Source: Symsagittifera roscoffensis (lineage: Eukaryota; Xenacoelomorpha; Acoela; Convolutidae). From it: DNA of 64,000 nt. The position numbers and the translations under genes were made by a program. Positions 11,502-23,142 of this stretch are shown piece by piece (the stretch's first letter is position 1; each line of letters begins with the position of its first letter). The stretch is taken from positions 5,169,209-5,233,208 of the forward strand of contig NC_087065.1 of the NCBI RefSeq assembly GCF_963678635.1, in the 5' to 3' direction. The notes under the pieces are model-generated. The model ran no database searches. It worked only from the letters and a program-made list of their open reading frames with translations, and was not told where the DNA came from.

Positions 11502-12924
11502 GCTTAACCAGCTTTGACTCACTTAATAACAAAATTGATCTAAATCTCACAGGTTGTTGAGAGCATATGCTAATTTCACACCGACAACCATATGATTCGG
11601 TGTAGAATGATTCGGTGTATGATTCGACAACCATATATCACAGGTTTAAAAAGCACAAATCAACGTTTTTATTGCAAACTATCCCATCCCGATATAAGTT
11701 TCAATGCGTTTCGAATAAGATTCAACATGACAAACTTTTTATATTAGCAAAATTCTGCAAAAAAAAACATCTTCCAGTAGCAGTAGGAAAACTCAAAAAT
11801 TAATAAGCATAGCCGGTTTCTGTGAAATTTTTTTAGTCTTTTTTTTCAATGAAAATTGTTTTCTTTGCGTGTTTTGACTTATGATAAAAAATTAATTGAA
11901 CGCACATTCAAAAAATTTTTTAGGCATAATCTTCAACAATGGTCTTCGATAAATAATTAACAAACAAAAAAACGCAAACCTTTTTTGTGGAATAAATTTG
12001 TTTTAATAAAAACTTCACTTTCTGCTTAGGAAACTCTAAATAAAAATTCCCAAGGTGGTTTTCCTGAAGAAAAACTACTTCTCGGAAAAATTTTTGTTCA
12101 TAAGTCTCATTTCCTCGCTTTACGCGCTCGAAACTAGATAAAAGCTCAAATTTTCAAAAATTTTCTCCACACAAAGGAAATAATTTAAAAATTCTGAAAT
12201 TCCGTTAAATCCTGGATGAGATAGCTTCAAAATGATTTATCACTCGACCGATTTCGATGATAATATGTGATAACTGATTTTGAATCAAAAACAAAAAAGC
12301 CTGCTAGCTCAGTTTATTCGCTCTTGAAATTAGACCAAAAACTTAATTATTTCCAGCCTATGTTATTCGAAGGGGCTTTCCTATGATATATAATTCAACT
12401 CAATCTAACAATTATCTGTAGTACCTATTTTGCATGAAAAAAATGAAAAAAAAAACTAATACACACCTGAAGGCAAAGTTTTTTCCAGTGCCTTTGAATA
12501 CTTCAATCTCTACTTTTAGATCCCAGCAGATGGATGAAAGGCCTTGAACATGGGACTGAACATGGAACATGGATGAAAGGCCTTGAATATTCTATACATC
12601 TGTTCAAACACCTGAATTTTTTCCATCCGTTTCAGACAATAATTGACACATCCAGCTTTTAGAAACAAATGTGTCTTTTATTCATTTTGTAGACTCAATT
12701 GGCATTTTTTTGTCTGATTTGTCACGAAACAATAGGATTAAGAGACAGTAGCGGATTTGAAGGAAATTGGTCGTGCTTTGACCTCTCGCCACTCAAAGGG
12801 TTCCCCTCTTGTTCTAGGTTATCAAGGATTGGCCGATTCGAAAAGTCGTCGATTTGCACGAGGCGATATTTTGTGCCAAGCGACAGTTAGTAACTTTTAA
12901 TTATTCTGGGGGTAAAAACAAAAG
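11502..12924 (+). repeat. 1.42-kb tandem duplication, first unit
   Basis: It begins GCTTAACCAGCTTTGACTC and matches 12925-14352 at a constant offset of 1,423 bp with roughly 1 per cent differences, so the duplication is recent. AAGCTT occurs at both edges and at the junction, which fits a microhomology-mediated event. Inside are a 62-codon frame starting MYDSTT (11615-11803) and a candidate last exon at 12693-12890. Neither is a recognised gene. Confidence 0.95.
12693..12890 (+). CDS. candidate terminal exon, unknown protein (copy 1)
   Basis: A 65-codon frame begins directly after TTTTATTCATTTTGTAG, a good splice acceptor, and runs to TAG at 12888-12890. It is distinctly richer in G+C than neighbouring DNA. 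The peptide contains CLICHETIGLRDSSGF, then several Cys and Ser residues, and ends RRYFVPSDS. No family is recognised, and the CxxC pair does not by itself make a zinc site. An upstream coding exon was not found inside the 1.42-kb unit, so it may be a relic of a larger gene carried along by the duplication. Confidence 0.3.
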   Translation, partial: TQLAFFCLICHETIGLRDSSGFEGNWSCFDLSPLKGFPSCSRLSRIGRFEKSSICTRRYFVPSDS

Positions 12925-14352
12925 CTTTAACCAGCTTTGACTCACTTAATAACAAAATAGATCTAAATCTCACAGGTTGTTGAGAGCAGATGCTAATTTC
13001 ACACCGACAACCATATGATTCGGTGTAGAATGATTCGGTGTATGATTCGACAACCATATATCACAGGTTTAAAAAGCACAAATCAACGTTTTTATTGCAA
13101 ACTATCCCATCCCGATATAAGTTTCAATGCGTTTCGAATAAGATTCAACATGACAAACTTTTTATATTAGCAAAATTCTGCAAAAAAAAACATCTTCCAG
13201 TAGCAGTAGGAAAACTCAAAAATTAATAAGGATAGCCGGTTTCTGTGAAATTTTTTTAGTCTTTTTTTTCAATGAAAATTGTTTTCTTTGCGTGTTTTGA
13301 CTTATGATAAAAAATTAATTGAACGCACATTCAAAAAATTTTTTAGGCATAATCTTCAACAATGGTCTTCGATAAATAATTAACAAACAAAAAAACACAA
13401 ACCTTTTTTGTGGAATAAATTTGTTTTAATAAAAACTTCACTTTCTGCTTAGAAAACTCTAAATAAAAATTCCAAAGGTGGTTTTCCTGAAGAAAAACTA
13501 CTTCTCGGAAAAATTTTTGTTCATAAGTCTCATTTCCTCGCTTTACGCGCTCGAAACTAGATAAAAGCTCAAATTTTCAAAAATTTTCTCCACACAAAGG
13601 AAATAATTTCAAAAATTCTGAAATTCCTTTAAATCCTGGATGAGATAGCTTCAAAATGATTTATCACTCGACCGATTTCGATGATAATATGTGATAACTG
13701 ATTTTGAATCAAAAACAAAAAAGCCTGCTAGCTCAGTTTATTCGCTCTTGAAATTAGACCAAAAACTTAATTATTTCCAGCCTATGTTATTCGAAGGGGC
13801 TTTCCTATGATATATAATTCAACTCAATCTAACAATTATCTGTAGTACCTAATTTTGCATGAAAAAAATGAAAAAAAAACTAATACACACCTGAAGGCAA
13901 AGTTTTTCCAGTGCCTTTGAATACTTCAATCTCTACTTTTAGATCCCAGCAGATGGATGAAAGGCCTTGAACATGGGACTGAACATGGAACATGGATGAA
14001 AGGCCTTGAATATTCTATACATCTGTTCAAACACCTGAATTTTTTCCATCCGTTTATGACAATAATTGACACATCCAGCTTTTAGAAACAAATGTGTCTT
14101 TTATTCATTTTGTAGACTCAATTGGCATTTTTTTGTATGATTTGTCACGAAACAATAGGATTAAGAGACAGTAGCGGATTTGAAGGAAATTGGTCGTGCT
14201 TTGACCTCTCGCCACTCAAAGGGTTCCCCTCTTGTTCTAGGTTATCAAGGATTGGCCGATTCGAAAAGTCGTCGATTTGCACGAGGCGATATTTTGTGCC
14301 AAGCGACAGTTAGTAACTTTTAATTATTCTGGGGGTAAAAACAAAAGCTTTC
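12925..14352 (+). repeat. 1.42-kb tandem duplication, second unit
   Basis: Second copy of 11502-12924. Differences are mostly single substitutions (for example ATTGATC to ATAGATC at the start and GTCTGATT to GTATGATT near 14137) and one-base length changes in homopolymers. It ends at AAAAGCTTT followed by unique sequence CACGGTTC. Confidence 0.95.
14116..14313 (+). CDS. candidate terminal exon, unknown protein (copy 2)
   Basis: This duplicate of the frame at 12693-12890 has the same acceptor and the same TAG stop. One codon near the start differs and changes Leu to Met in the CxxC segment. Both copies keep the frame open, but the duplication is too recent for that to show selection. Confidence 0.3.
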   Translation, partial: TQLAFFCMICHETIGLRDSSGFEGNWSCFDLSPLKGFPSCSRLSRIGRFEKSSICTRRYFVPSDS

Positions 14353-15118
14353 ACGGTTCTTGATGAACTTGATTGTAAAAATGGAGAATTAAAAATGCCT
14401 TTGGATTTTATAAAAAATTAGCAACGTTATCGGGAAAAAAATCACAATGAAATGATTTAGGTTTGAGAAAGCGATATTTAACAACAATCAGTAGCATCAA
14501 AAATCTTCGATAGTATTGTTTCTTCTTTCAAAATGACATCTTTGCTTCTAAACTCTTACTGTATCAGATGTCTCTGCAAATTACCATTAGTCAGCGCGGG
14601 AATCAGCAACTTGTTTCTGATGAACAAACTTTCAATAGAAACCAATAAAATCACAAACAGAACCACAGTGAAAAGCCGGAGATTCAGTAAAAAGCCTTGT
14701 AAAGTATCTGTTATAACTTCAACGATGAAATGGTACCCAAAATTGACGAACGAGCGCAGTCATGGCATTATTTCTTATGAACTTGAAGTCAAAAAACCAG
14801 TTAAACTTTAAAACAATTTAGTTTTATCTGTGTAATGAAAATTGAATTCATCCAAACTAAAACTAACAGAAATCTTTTAGCAAGCACGGCAGTTTGGCGT
14901 GGGTTTTTACCAGGGAAGTTAGTGACTTCTAGGAAAATGAAAGTTAGTGGGTTTGAGATAGTTAATTTTTTCAAGTGGCGTTCATTTTTCTTGTGGGATT
15001 AAAACATTTCTTGTCACGCACTCTTGAGCCACCTCGGTTTTTTTACAATGAACACGCAGAAAAATTGGCATGGAAACAGTTGTAAGCCTGCCTAATACAA
15101 GACACCTGCAAGAACAGC
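14353..15118. other. non-coding stretch with isolated 92-codon frame
   Basis: A frame from ATG at 14533 to 14811 (plus) is open for 92 codons but has no motif I know and no splice or codon evidence. The rest of the stretch has no support for any feature. Confidence 0.35.
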
Positions 15119-15346
15119 TCAACGGTAAAGAAATATTGGAACAGCCTTCAAGACAGTGAAAGATGTAGCTATACCATATGAACTGTCTCTCATCAACAGG
15201 CGAAAAAGTCCTGGAACTTGAACTGGCTGAATGCGCCTCTTGCTAAAATATTTCTTGGTCTTTGCACTCATACCAGATCTAGTCATTGAAATAGGTCTCA
15301 ACGCCCTATGAGCTTCAATCTGTGAGGAGTCGGACGATTCCCTTTT
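15119..15346 (-). CDS. candidate exon, 75-codon open frame, unknown
   Basis: On the minus strand the frame is open from a TAA near 15347 to TGA at 15119-15121, in DNA of higher G+C than its neighbours. The peptide is basic and ends FTVLKAVPIFLYR. It contains SSDSSQIEAHRALRP and SAKTKKYFSKRRIQPV. ATG codons are internal (for example in SMTRSGM). No acceptor of good quality precedes it and I recognise no family. It could be a decayed exon or a chance frame. Confidence 0.25.
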   Translation of the reverse strand, partial: KRESSDSSQIEAHRALRPISMTRSGMSAKTKKYFSKRRIQPVQVPGLFRLLMRDSSYGIATSFTVLKAVPIFLYR

Positions 15347-16337
15347 GATAGGTTATGTTAACTATTTTAAGTAAGCTTGGGTTGGAACAATCGACTGATG
15401 CCGTAGCGGGGGTGCAGGTGAGTTTCCTCAATATTTGTGAAATCAATTAGAAAATGCTGAGAACGGCCGACAGAATAATTCAGTAGACGGATGGCATAGA
15501 GCCTTGCAAAACCGAACATTAACTAACTCAAGGTGGGGGAAACATTCAAGAAGTGTGCAAAAGTGACCATTTTAGCTCACTTTTTTTGGGCAGAATTTGG
15601 GCAAATGAGCGTTTATATAGTGCTTTGGGAGAATTCTGAACGTCAGCCGCACCCCGCTCCCCCCCCCCAAAAAAAAACAGCTGTTTTTTGCAACCTGGCA
15701 GTATTGGCGTCACGAACGTCTTCCAAAAATCTTAGGTAGTGCGGTAAAAAAGACTATTAATAAAAAGTAGCATTGGTTTTGTTGGATTTGAGTGCTGAAG
15801 AGGTCGAGCGTCTGAAAAGACGCAGGCATGAATTTTTTGCAGAGAGTACTCAATCTTCAAAACTGCATAACTTCCCACCGAGTGTTCACACGTTACATCG
15901 AATTGACTGAGAATGATTTTTCCGTTTAAAAAAACACATTTTGAGAGCTAAAGTAAGCAAGAATATAACAAAAAGGCAAAGGCCAACTATGACCTTGGTT
16001 TGAACTTGAAAGAAGAAAAAGTATTAACAAAAATTATATATTAACCTGCATGACTGAAGCGGAATTGAAAAGTAATGAAATAAACGAAGAAATCTTGAAA
16101 TTTATTCTATTTTTAGCCCCAAATTTAAATTTGTTTGCGTTTAGACTTTCTTTCAATCCACTGAACTAAGCTAAAAACTCCCGAGGGAATGAAAGTAAAT
16201 AAACGGCAAGGACAAGTCCATAGTTTAGGGTACTCGCTCACGGCACAATGAACGAAGGGCAGAACATCATATTAGCCAATCAGAATCAGTGATAAATCTG
16301 AAAGAAAACTTGACAAATGAGATAGACAGTTCGAACC
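15347..16337. other. non-coding stretch
   Basis: No gene is supported. It contains a C/A homopolymer pair near 15659-15679 in a short CG-richer patch, and otherwise only short frames. Confidence 0.4.
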
Positions 16338-16746
16338 CAGGGGCGAATCAAGGATTTTTTCGAGGGGGATTTTCAAAAATAAATCAGAATATTTGTCGAA
16401 CTTTTTTTAGGACGACCAAATTGATTTTCGGAGCTTTCTTGAAGCACCTTTTGGCCAAACTTTCTGCGCCGCAGCCAAAACTTCGAAAACACGGGTCAAA
16501 CAAGCAGTTTTTGGGCACTTTTTGGAAATTGTTCAGAAAAAATAGCTTTTTTTGGCGCGCTCTCCCCCTCAAAATTAGACTATATTTGCCGCCAAAAGCG
16601 CTTTTAGAAAGTTTTTACGGTCCGTCAACAAAAATGGATATATCAAAATAGTACAAAGGGGGGACCCTTTGGGTCGGCAGGGGGTCGAATCCCTGAGAAG
16701 GGGGGGGGGGGGCTTCCGCCTCCTGCTCCCCCTTAATCCGCCCCTG
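16338..16746 (+). mobile_element. hAT-type MITE, near complete, with poly-G tract
   Basis: The element starts CAGGGGCGAATCAAGG and ends CCTTAATCCGCCCCTG, so the ends are inverted repeats of about 16-17 bp with one or two mismatches. CAGGGGCGGA-type termini and 8-bp target duplications are known for hAT transposons. The flanks here, TTCGAACC and GTTGAACC, match at 6 of 8 positions. At 409 bp with no transposase it is non-autonomous. Near 16699-16712 it carries a long G run followed by a C-rich stretch. Overlapping short frames on both strands are not genes. Confidence 0.85.
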
Positions 16747-18467
16747 GTTGAACCTTTTCGAAATAAAATCCGTCAGTTTAAAGTTTCATGCTTTTTAATT
16801 GACATTTGAAAAAGAATTGTTTTTAATCGATTTTTGCGTACAAAATGTGGCTCTTTTTTTTTCTCCCCCACCTGCAACTTTTTACAAGTAAAATTACTGT
16901 TCCCATCAACCGATTAACAAAAAAATGGCATGCGGACTGATCGGGCCATGAAAAACACATTTGGTCTTCATAATTAACCTTGTAAAACCACTCATTAAGT
17001 TAAAAAAAAAGTGATGCTCATAGATGGTGTGGGGGGGGGGGGGGGTGGAAAAAGAACTCAAAATGCTTTTTTTTTTCAATATTTTTTCAAGAAAAATCTG
17101 CTCGAAACATTCTGTGCTACTTTCTGAGTATACAGCTAGTCTTTTTATTTCTTCATTCAGTTGGTTTTCTCCGGTGGACATTCTTGCGGCTTAAATCTTC
17201 AGGCTAGGTGTTTGATCCCTTCTTTGATTCTTGTAGTAATAATTATTCTTAAATATTCATCTCATCCCTGTTTAAATTTATAGACGAATGCATGTTAGAG
17301 CATTAGAGCCATCCTGTCTCAAAATCTCGTCGAATTTCAATGGTAACAGTGACAAATGTCCAGAAAAAATTTTAGCTAGCTTCAAGATTCTGATTGGTCG
17401 AAAATTTCTGACAACTGGTATTTGTGTTATGGGGCCCCTCCATTTTCCAATTCTGTAACTTCAGATTAATAACACTTTTTTTTGTAAAATATTTTTAATT
17501 CGTGTTTTAAGGAGAAAATTTTGGAAATAATTTTGTAATTTTTAGTTTCTATCATTCTATTTATGTTTCTTAAAATATTTAATCTGATTCAATGAGAAGA
17601 CAGAGACTTGAAAACAAAACAGAAAAATTGATAAATTAATTTTTGCGAATTTGATATTTAAAAAAACCACAAGATGAATATTTAAAAAAATAACAAACTT
17701 AGATAGATAATTGTGAATGAGGCAGCCTTCTTATAATCTGAGAGCTGAACACCAAATAATGCTCGATTCGAATAAAGTGAAACAAGACTGCTCGTATATC
17801 AGGGTACAACACTGAGTGCTTCGACTACCCTTAATTGGAATCGAACAATTTGCGTCAAAAAGTATCCAAAAACCATGAATGTTTGACATATCTAACATCA
17901 AGTGGGAGAATTTGAGTCTTAAGAAATTATTGCAATCGATTAGCTTGCCTCAATTCAATTTGAAATTTTTTTATAGTGCGGGATAAATCGTCACAAAAAA
18001 TAAATGGCGTTACGCTCTCAGTACCATAAAAAATATTGACAGTGCGCGTAAATTAACCCAGAGCATACCTAAATTGGCAGTATTCAAATCCTTATAAATT
18101 ACAAAAAAAATAGGAGGCAAAATAACTTTTACTTTTGATCTCAAGATTTTGCTTTTATGAGGTATATTTTTTTTGTTATCAACTATTATTTTGATTGCCG
18201 AATTTGAGCTGGGCAAGAATCTGTTCATTTTACTTAAATATTTTTGGCTTAAAATATTTTTGGTGAATATTAAATAAGCGCCTAGTTTTCCAAAGTGTCG
18301 CTAGAAATTTGCTGCCTGCCTAATATTGAAACGCACCATATCTTTAAGACCATTTATCCACGAGGGAAGGGACCAACTACGAGCTATACAGCTCATCACG
18401 GCTAACCGCGGTTGCGCCCCTGCTTAAGAACCACAAACAATTTTTTTTGGCTATTTTTCTGAGCTGG
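16747..18467. other. non-coding stretch with G tract and R1 end fragment
   Basis: A G tract of about 16 bases lies at 17030-17046. At about 17783-17810 the minus strand matches the last 25 bp of repeat R1 (...GATACGAGCAGTCTTGTT), with no further R1 sequence attached. No gene, RNA gene or exon is supported. Confidence 0.4.
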
Positions 18468-18570
18468 GTAATATTGCCTCGCCCTCAAGCAACGAGCACG
18501 GCTCATGGTAGGCCTCGAAAATCCGACCTTTCGATTGAGAGGCGAAGACGTAACCGCTTCACCACCGCTC
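18468..18570 (-). mobile_element. tRNA-derived SINE, copy 1
   Basis: Read on the minus strand this begins GAGCGGTGGTGAAGCGG, which contains a Pol III A-box-like TGGTGAAGCGG. About 35 bp later comes a B-box-like GGATTTTCGAGGCC, followed by a shared body GAGCCGTGCTCGTTGCTTGAG. It aligns over about 100 bp to 48562-48661 on the opposite strand. The tRNA-like head plus unrelated body in two unlinked copies is the hallmark of a SINE. A slightly imperfect B box suggests it is inactive. The CG-rich stretch at 18400-18420 may belong to its tail. Confidence 0.75.
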
Positions 18571-20102
18571 CCCCAGTAATTAAAATTATACGAAAAAAGT
18601 AGGTGGGGAGAAAAAAAGAGCTTTTTTGGATTTCGCAGCTTTTTGGCTGATTCAGGATTTGCGCGAGGTAAAAAGAGGCAAGTTTCAAGAAATTTTGATT
18701 TCTTTCAAAACTAATTTTCCAAACTTTTGTTTTACTGCATTGTTTGCATTTTGAAATTTCAATGCTGCTGTTAGTTGTGAAAAAATTTTGGCAAAATTGC
18801 CTCTTCATTGTAATGTTTGGAAGGTTTCTTCATTGTAATAATTATTGAAAGGATTAGTGGGAGAAAAAATTTAACATTCTTATTTTAGGAGAGCTCAAAA
18901 AAAGGCTGGTAGGCCGCCTAAAAATTGACAAAAAATTCTAGGCCGACCAGCCTAAACTCAAAATTTTCTTAATTAAACCGCGCAAAAATCAGTGGTGCCT
19001 AATTTCTTCGAATATATAAAAACTAATTTTTTGTTGAGATAATAATTTGTGTGTGGACTAATTCGATTTTGCAAGCTCTGCTCAAATATGCTGAATATTT
19101 TGATACGTTGTTAGAAAATGATCAGAAAATTGATCAATTTTTTCAGTTGACTTCTATTGATATTGGAAATTTTCTTCTTTTTTGTCTAATTTTTCAGTTT
19201 CTAATGTACAGAATTTCAGTTTGAATCTTTTCTTTTCGTCAAATTATGCTTTCGTTTAAATAACACACCGCCTTGTAGCTATACCGGGAGCTAAATCATC
19301 GCACCTTGAAGTTTTATGGACAAAACTCGATTATAATCAAATAAACGAGTTGTTCAAAATAACAAAAAATACGAGTAAAATGAGGTTAGTGTTTTAATCT
19401 TTTAAAAAAAAACTTACCAATTCTATGTTGTTTAAACGGTTTCAGCAAAGAATGTTCTCGCAATGATTTTTATTTGTCTTAGAATTAACTTTTGAAATAA
19501 AGAAAATATTTGAATAAGGCGAGTTTTTTGCTAGCGGAACCGGTTTATGCAAATCAGTTATTTTGTTGCTATGAAATAACACTGCAGATCGATTATGAAA
19601 TTATTATTTTGCTTCTTCAGACACCAGTAAATTTTGCCCCCAGAGATTGATTTGAGCGAACATAAAACTAGTTTTTAAAACATGTTTATACCAAGGAAAG
19701 GTATTCAAGCGTAACTATTAACTTTACACGGCCGGTTGTTTATGGCGAAATAAAACAAGATTACAGGGCCCAGGTGAAGCTCGGGCTTTATTCCAACTGA
19801 CACCTTGTTTACATTATTACTGACATGTGAAATTACAAAACTTCAGTTTACGATCACGTCGCGAACTGCGAATTCAGCAGAAGACTTTCGCAGCGTGATT
19901 CGCATAATTGTCAACTAATCAAATTCTTTATGAAGGAGTATTAGGGAAAATCTACCCGATTTGACCCGAATTAAGCCTGCAAATGAGTTCAGAAACAAGG
20001 AATTAAACGAAAACATAAATCGGAAGCTGTCTTGATTAGAGTCAACCGAATTATGGAACCTTAAACAATGTAAATTTTTCAAATTTACAATATTTTCCAA
20101 TC
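18571..20102. other. non-coding stretch with a small hairpin
   Basis: An imperfect inverted repeat (AGGCTGGTAGGCC at 18903-18915 against GGCCGACCAGCCT at 18941-18953, one mismatch) could fold with a 25-base loop. No other feature is supported. Confidence 0.4.
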
Positions 20103-20456
20103 ATGTTTCTCAACGAAGGAGAAGTTGAGCCTGGAAATTTTTCAATTCGAGCTAGTCAACTTTTCAGGTAAAGTTTTGGATTTTTTTGTTTTTATTCAAA
20201 AGTCATTCGATTTGAAACCTCACGTGTGATAAGTGACATGGAAGTAAAGTCAATCGACGAAACACACTTGTTGTTTTCTGAGTTCGAACTGAAACTTCTT
20301 TTAAAATTACCAGATAATTTATCCGAATCAGACTTAGACGTCAAGCGGGCGATTATTATCCAGGGTAGACGTCAAGCGGGCAATTATTATGCCCTTGGTC
20401 TATCCTCTTCAGATATGTTATACAAAATGTCAGATAAATTCAATGATGACTATTAA
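20103..20456 (+). CDS. candidate small two-exon gene, acidic protein, unknown
   Basis: Exon 1 runs from ATG at 20103 to 20167 and ends CAG followed by GTAAAG, a good donor. A 66-bp intron (20168-20233) ends in TAAG. Exon 2 (20234-20456) continues in frame to TAA, and AATAAA follows at 20505-20510. The product would be about 95 residues and acidic, with FSEFELKLLLKLPDNLSESD in the middle and SSSDMLYKMSDKFNDDY at the end. No signal peptide, membrane segment or known domain was recognised. Inside exon 2 a 23-bp sequence occurs twice 31 bp apart (20337 and 20368). Since 31 is not a multiple of three, the second copy is read in another frame and the C-terminus may be altered. The intron's polypyrimidine tract is poor, so this could still be chance. 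Confidence 0.4.
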
Positions 20457-22252
20457 AAATGTGTTTCTTCATTTTCTGTATTTTTGCATTTAATTGTCTG
20501 AAGAAATAAATTCTTCTTCTTCTTCTTCTACTTATCTTTTTTGTTCTGATAAAAAGCTCTGGAGTTTGCGGTAGTTTTACCCTTCGAGGTTTTATAGACA
20601 ACTGCTTTCTGATATAATAGTTGATAATAGATAACAGAGGAACAAGATTATCACTAAAGTTACCTTTACCTTTTTGACTATTACAATGGTAAAGTGAATT
20701 GCGTTATTCTTGTGATCAAAATATCAGTCCTGTTTGCTTTGCCTTATAAAACAATAATGACCACAGTTGATGCGTTTTAAGACAAATCAGAAAAATAATG
20801 AGCAAAACTCGGGAAAATAATGCTAGTCACACAGTTTTTATGTATGAGAAAATGTTTACGAGAGAACGTTTGTATAACTTTCTTCATTAACAAGAAGCTG
20901 TTATGACAAAATTTTTCATACACAAATTGAATGACTAGATATTTTGGTCAACCCGTGTAATGCGAGAAATTATAGTCAGCAGAAAAAATTCATCTCACGT
21001 AATAAGTACTAAATAAAAGTTTCTATAGTTTTAAAGACCGTTTATAGCAACAAATAATGTATTATACCAAAATACAAAAAAATCAATGTACAAAAAATTT
21101 TATGATTTGAACGCTGGCAAGATTCAAGAAATGTCAAAAGTTTGTTGTGTAAAATTGTAAATAAGATTGATTGAGCTAAAAAAAAATAGCTGGATTTTTA
21201 GTTGGGAGGCAAAAAAAGTCAACTAGCTGCTGTGAAATAACTTTGCAAATAGCAGAGAAACTTCCAACAATATAGTTTAAAATAAACTAAATAAAAGAAA
21301 TTAAATAAAAAACTTTGACAAACAAAAACACTTCGATTAAATAGGATAGTAATTGTGCAGAATTAACATATCTCAATAGCAGCAGTTTCGATCATCCTTT
21401 TTTACAACTTTCCGAATTTTAGAACTGGGCTGCTGAACTAGTTGACTCTTTTTTTCTCGACACTCAAGCTATCTTTTTGATTGTTTTTGGATAACAAACT
21501 ATGACTGAAAAAGTTATCCTATGCTGCTTCACTTTCCTTGAGACAGACAAAATTGGGAAGCGAAACCCCTACACTGTTTTTTGTCTCAAAATTTCGTGAA
21601 ATGTTGTGAATAATCGTATCAAAAAAGTCTCCAAAAACATTTCATAGTTTTCGCTTACGAATAATCAATTGAAGTAATCAACTATGATAGCAATACAAAA
21701 ATAACAATTATATGGACGCAAAGTTTTTTATATATACACTTTTTCATTGCCACTTTCCGCATTTTGAATTACTCTGAAACAGTGCATTTCAGAACAAATT
21801 TTTTTGCGACGTTTCATAATTTTTTATCGACCCTTGATTTCTTGATTCCAACGAATGCTCTAATTCGATAAGCATTTGTTTTGTGATCTGTTTTTGTGGT
21901 AACTAACGCTGTAGAAAAAAGAAAAGAGAAATTACAGCTGAAAAAAATATATATTTATAAAATTGAAGAAGGCGAAAAATTACTAGTTTACTTCTCAAAA
22001 ACACCCATTTTTGATGTTCAATAACACATATCACTGAGAAGCTATTTCAATTACAAAATTTTAGCTTGATTATCCTATTTGATTTAAAAAATATCAACTT
22101 TCATAAAATTAAGCAGCAGCTAATGTTGTCATTCCGCTGGGAAATCTATAACCTAGAAGTTATTTTGTCCGTTTTTTTGTTCGAATGTGTGAATCAAGTT
22201 TTAGCAATCAAACGAACAGAAGTGAAGATGAAATTAGCTCAGCGACGAAGAA
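20457..22252. other. non-coding stretch
   Basis: After the AATAAA and a short TTC microsatellite (20508-20528) the stretch is AT-rich with no supported gene. A 72-codon frame (22066-22284, plus) opens at TTG without splice context. Confidence 0.4.
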
Positions 22253-22328
22253 ACATTGACTTGAATGCTTTTAACACTTTATGATAAAAAACATTGACTT
22301 GAATGCTTTTAACACTTTATGATAAAAA
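22253..22328 (+). repeat. perfect 38-bp tandem duplication
   Basis: ACATTGACTTGAATGC...TATGATAAAAA occurs head to tail at 22253-22290 and 22291-22328 with no differences, so the duplication is very recent or the region slips readily. Confidence 0.95.
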
Positions 22329-23142
22329 ACACTGAATCACAATAAAGGATTTTTTTTTAAAGTTCATGAACATCTACCCAAAAATTTTGAGAATCCAAAA
22401 CACTTTCTATGAAGTTATGGTCTGTTGAAACCAAAAAATGTGCAACTTAACATTTTTTTCCACGCCGCTTAAAAAAATTGAAATTCTAATCAAAATGATT
22501 TAACTAAACCATCCCGCAACTTACTGGGTGTCCTACCGCAAACTGTTGTTTCTCAGTGCATACAGAGCACAATTAAATTGTCCGGACAAAAATACTAAAA
22601 CATGAAGTTAAAAATGGGTTATGGTGCATTTCACTTTTTCAAAGTCCGTACTCAAAAACAGACCAATTTTAGCTGTTTCCACTCAATCATAAACTGCTCA
22701 AAAACTACCGAACCAATTACTTAAGAAACTCTAGCCAAGTACGCACTTTTATCTCAACAAAAATTAACAGGGGTTTATTTTTCATTATTTTCTATAATCA
22801 TTTTGCTGTGATTTGATAGCCAACATAAGCTATCATTATTGTACAAAAGATCAATTTTGAAAATTTCAAACCGTTTCTATACGTTTTACACACCTAATGT
22901 TTAGAATTTGTTTTCTTCGTAAACATTTCACACTAAATCAGCAACTCTTTTGATTTTTGTTTATTAAGAATTGATCCGACAGTTTTCGTGCAAACTTGGT
23001 CTGTTTTTGTGCTAAAGTTTGGCTACCAAATTTGGAATACTAATTGCACAATATTAAGTCTACTAATATTCTAAACAAATTGTTCAGTTCTTTATTTATT
23101 GAATCCAATTTGAGAAAAACGCATTTTGAATTTCACATCTTA
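22329..23142. other. non-coding stretch
   Basis: AT-rich DNA, nothing supportable. Confidence 0.4.

Noticed and set aside
16289-16651. 120-codon plus-strand frame and 62-codon minus-strand frame
   Set aside because: Both lie inside the MITE with inverted ends, and related copies do not conserve a frame.
17815-17860. B-box-like GTTCGATTCC on the minus strand
   Set aside because: No A box at the right distance and no cloverleaf pairing.
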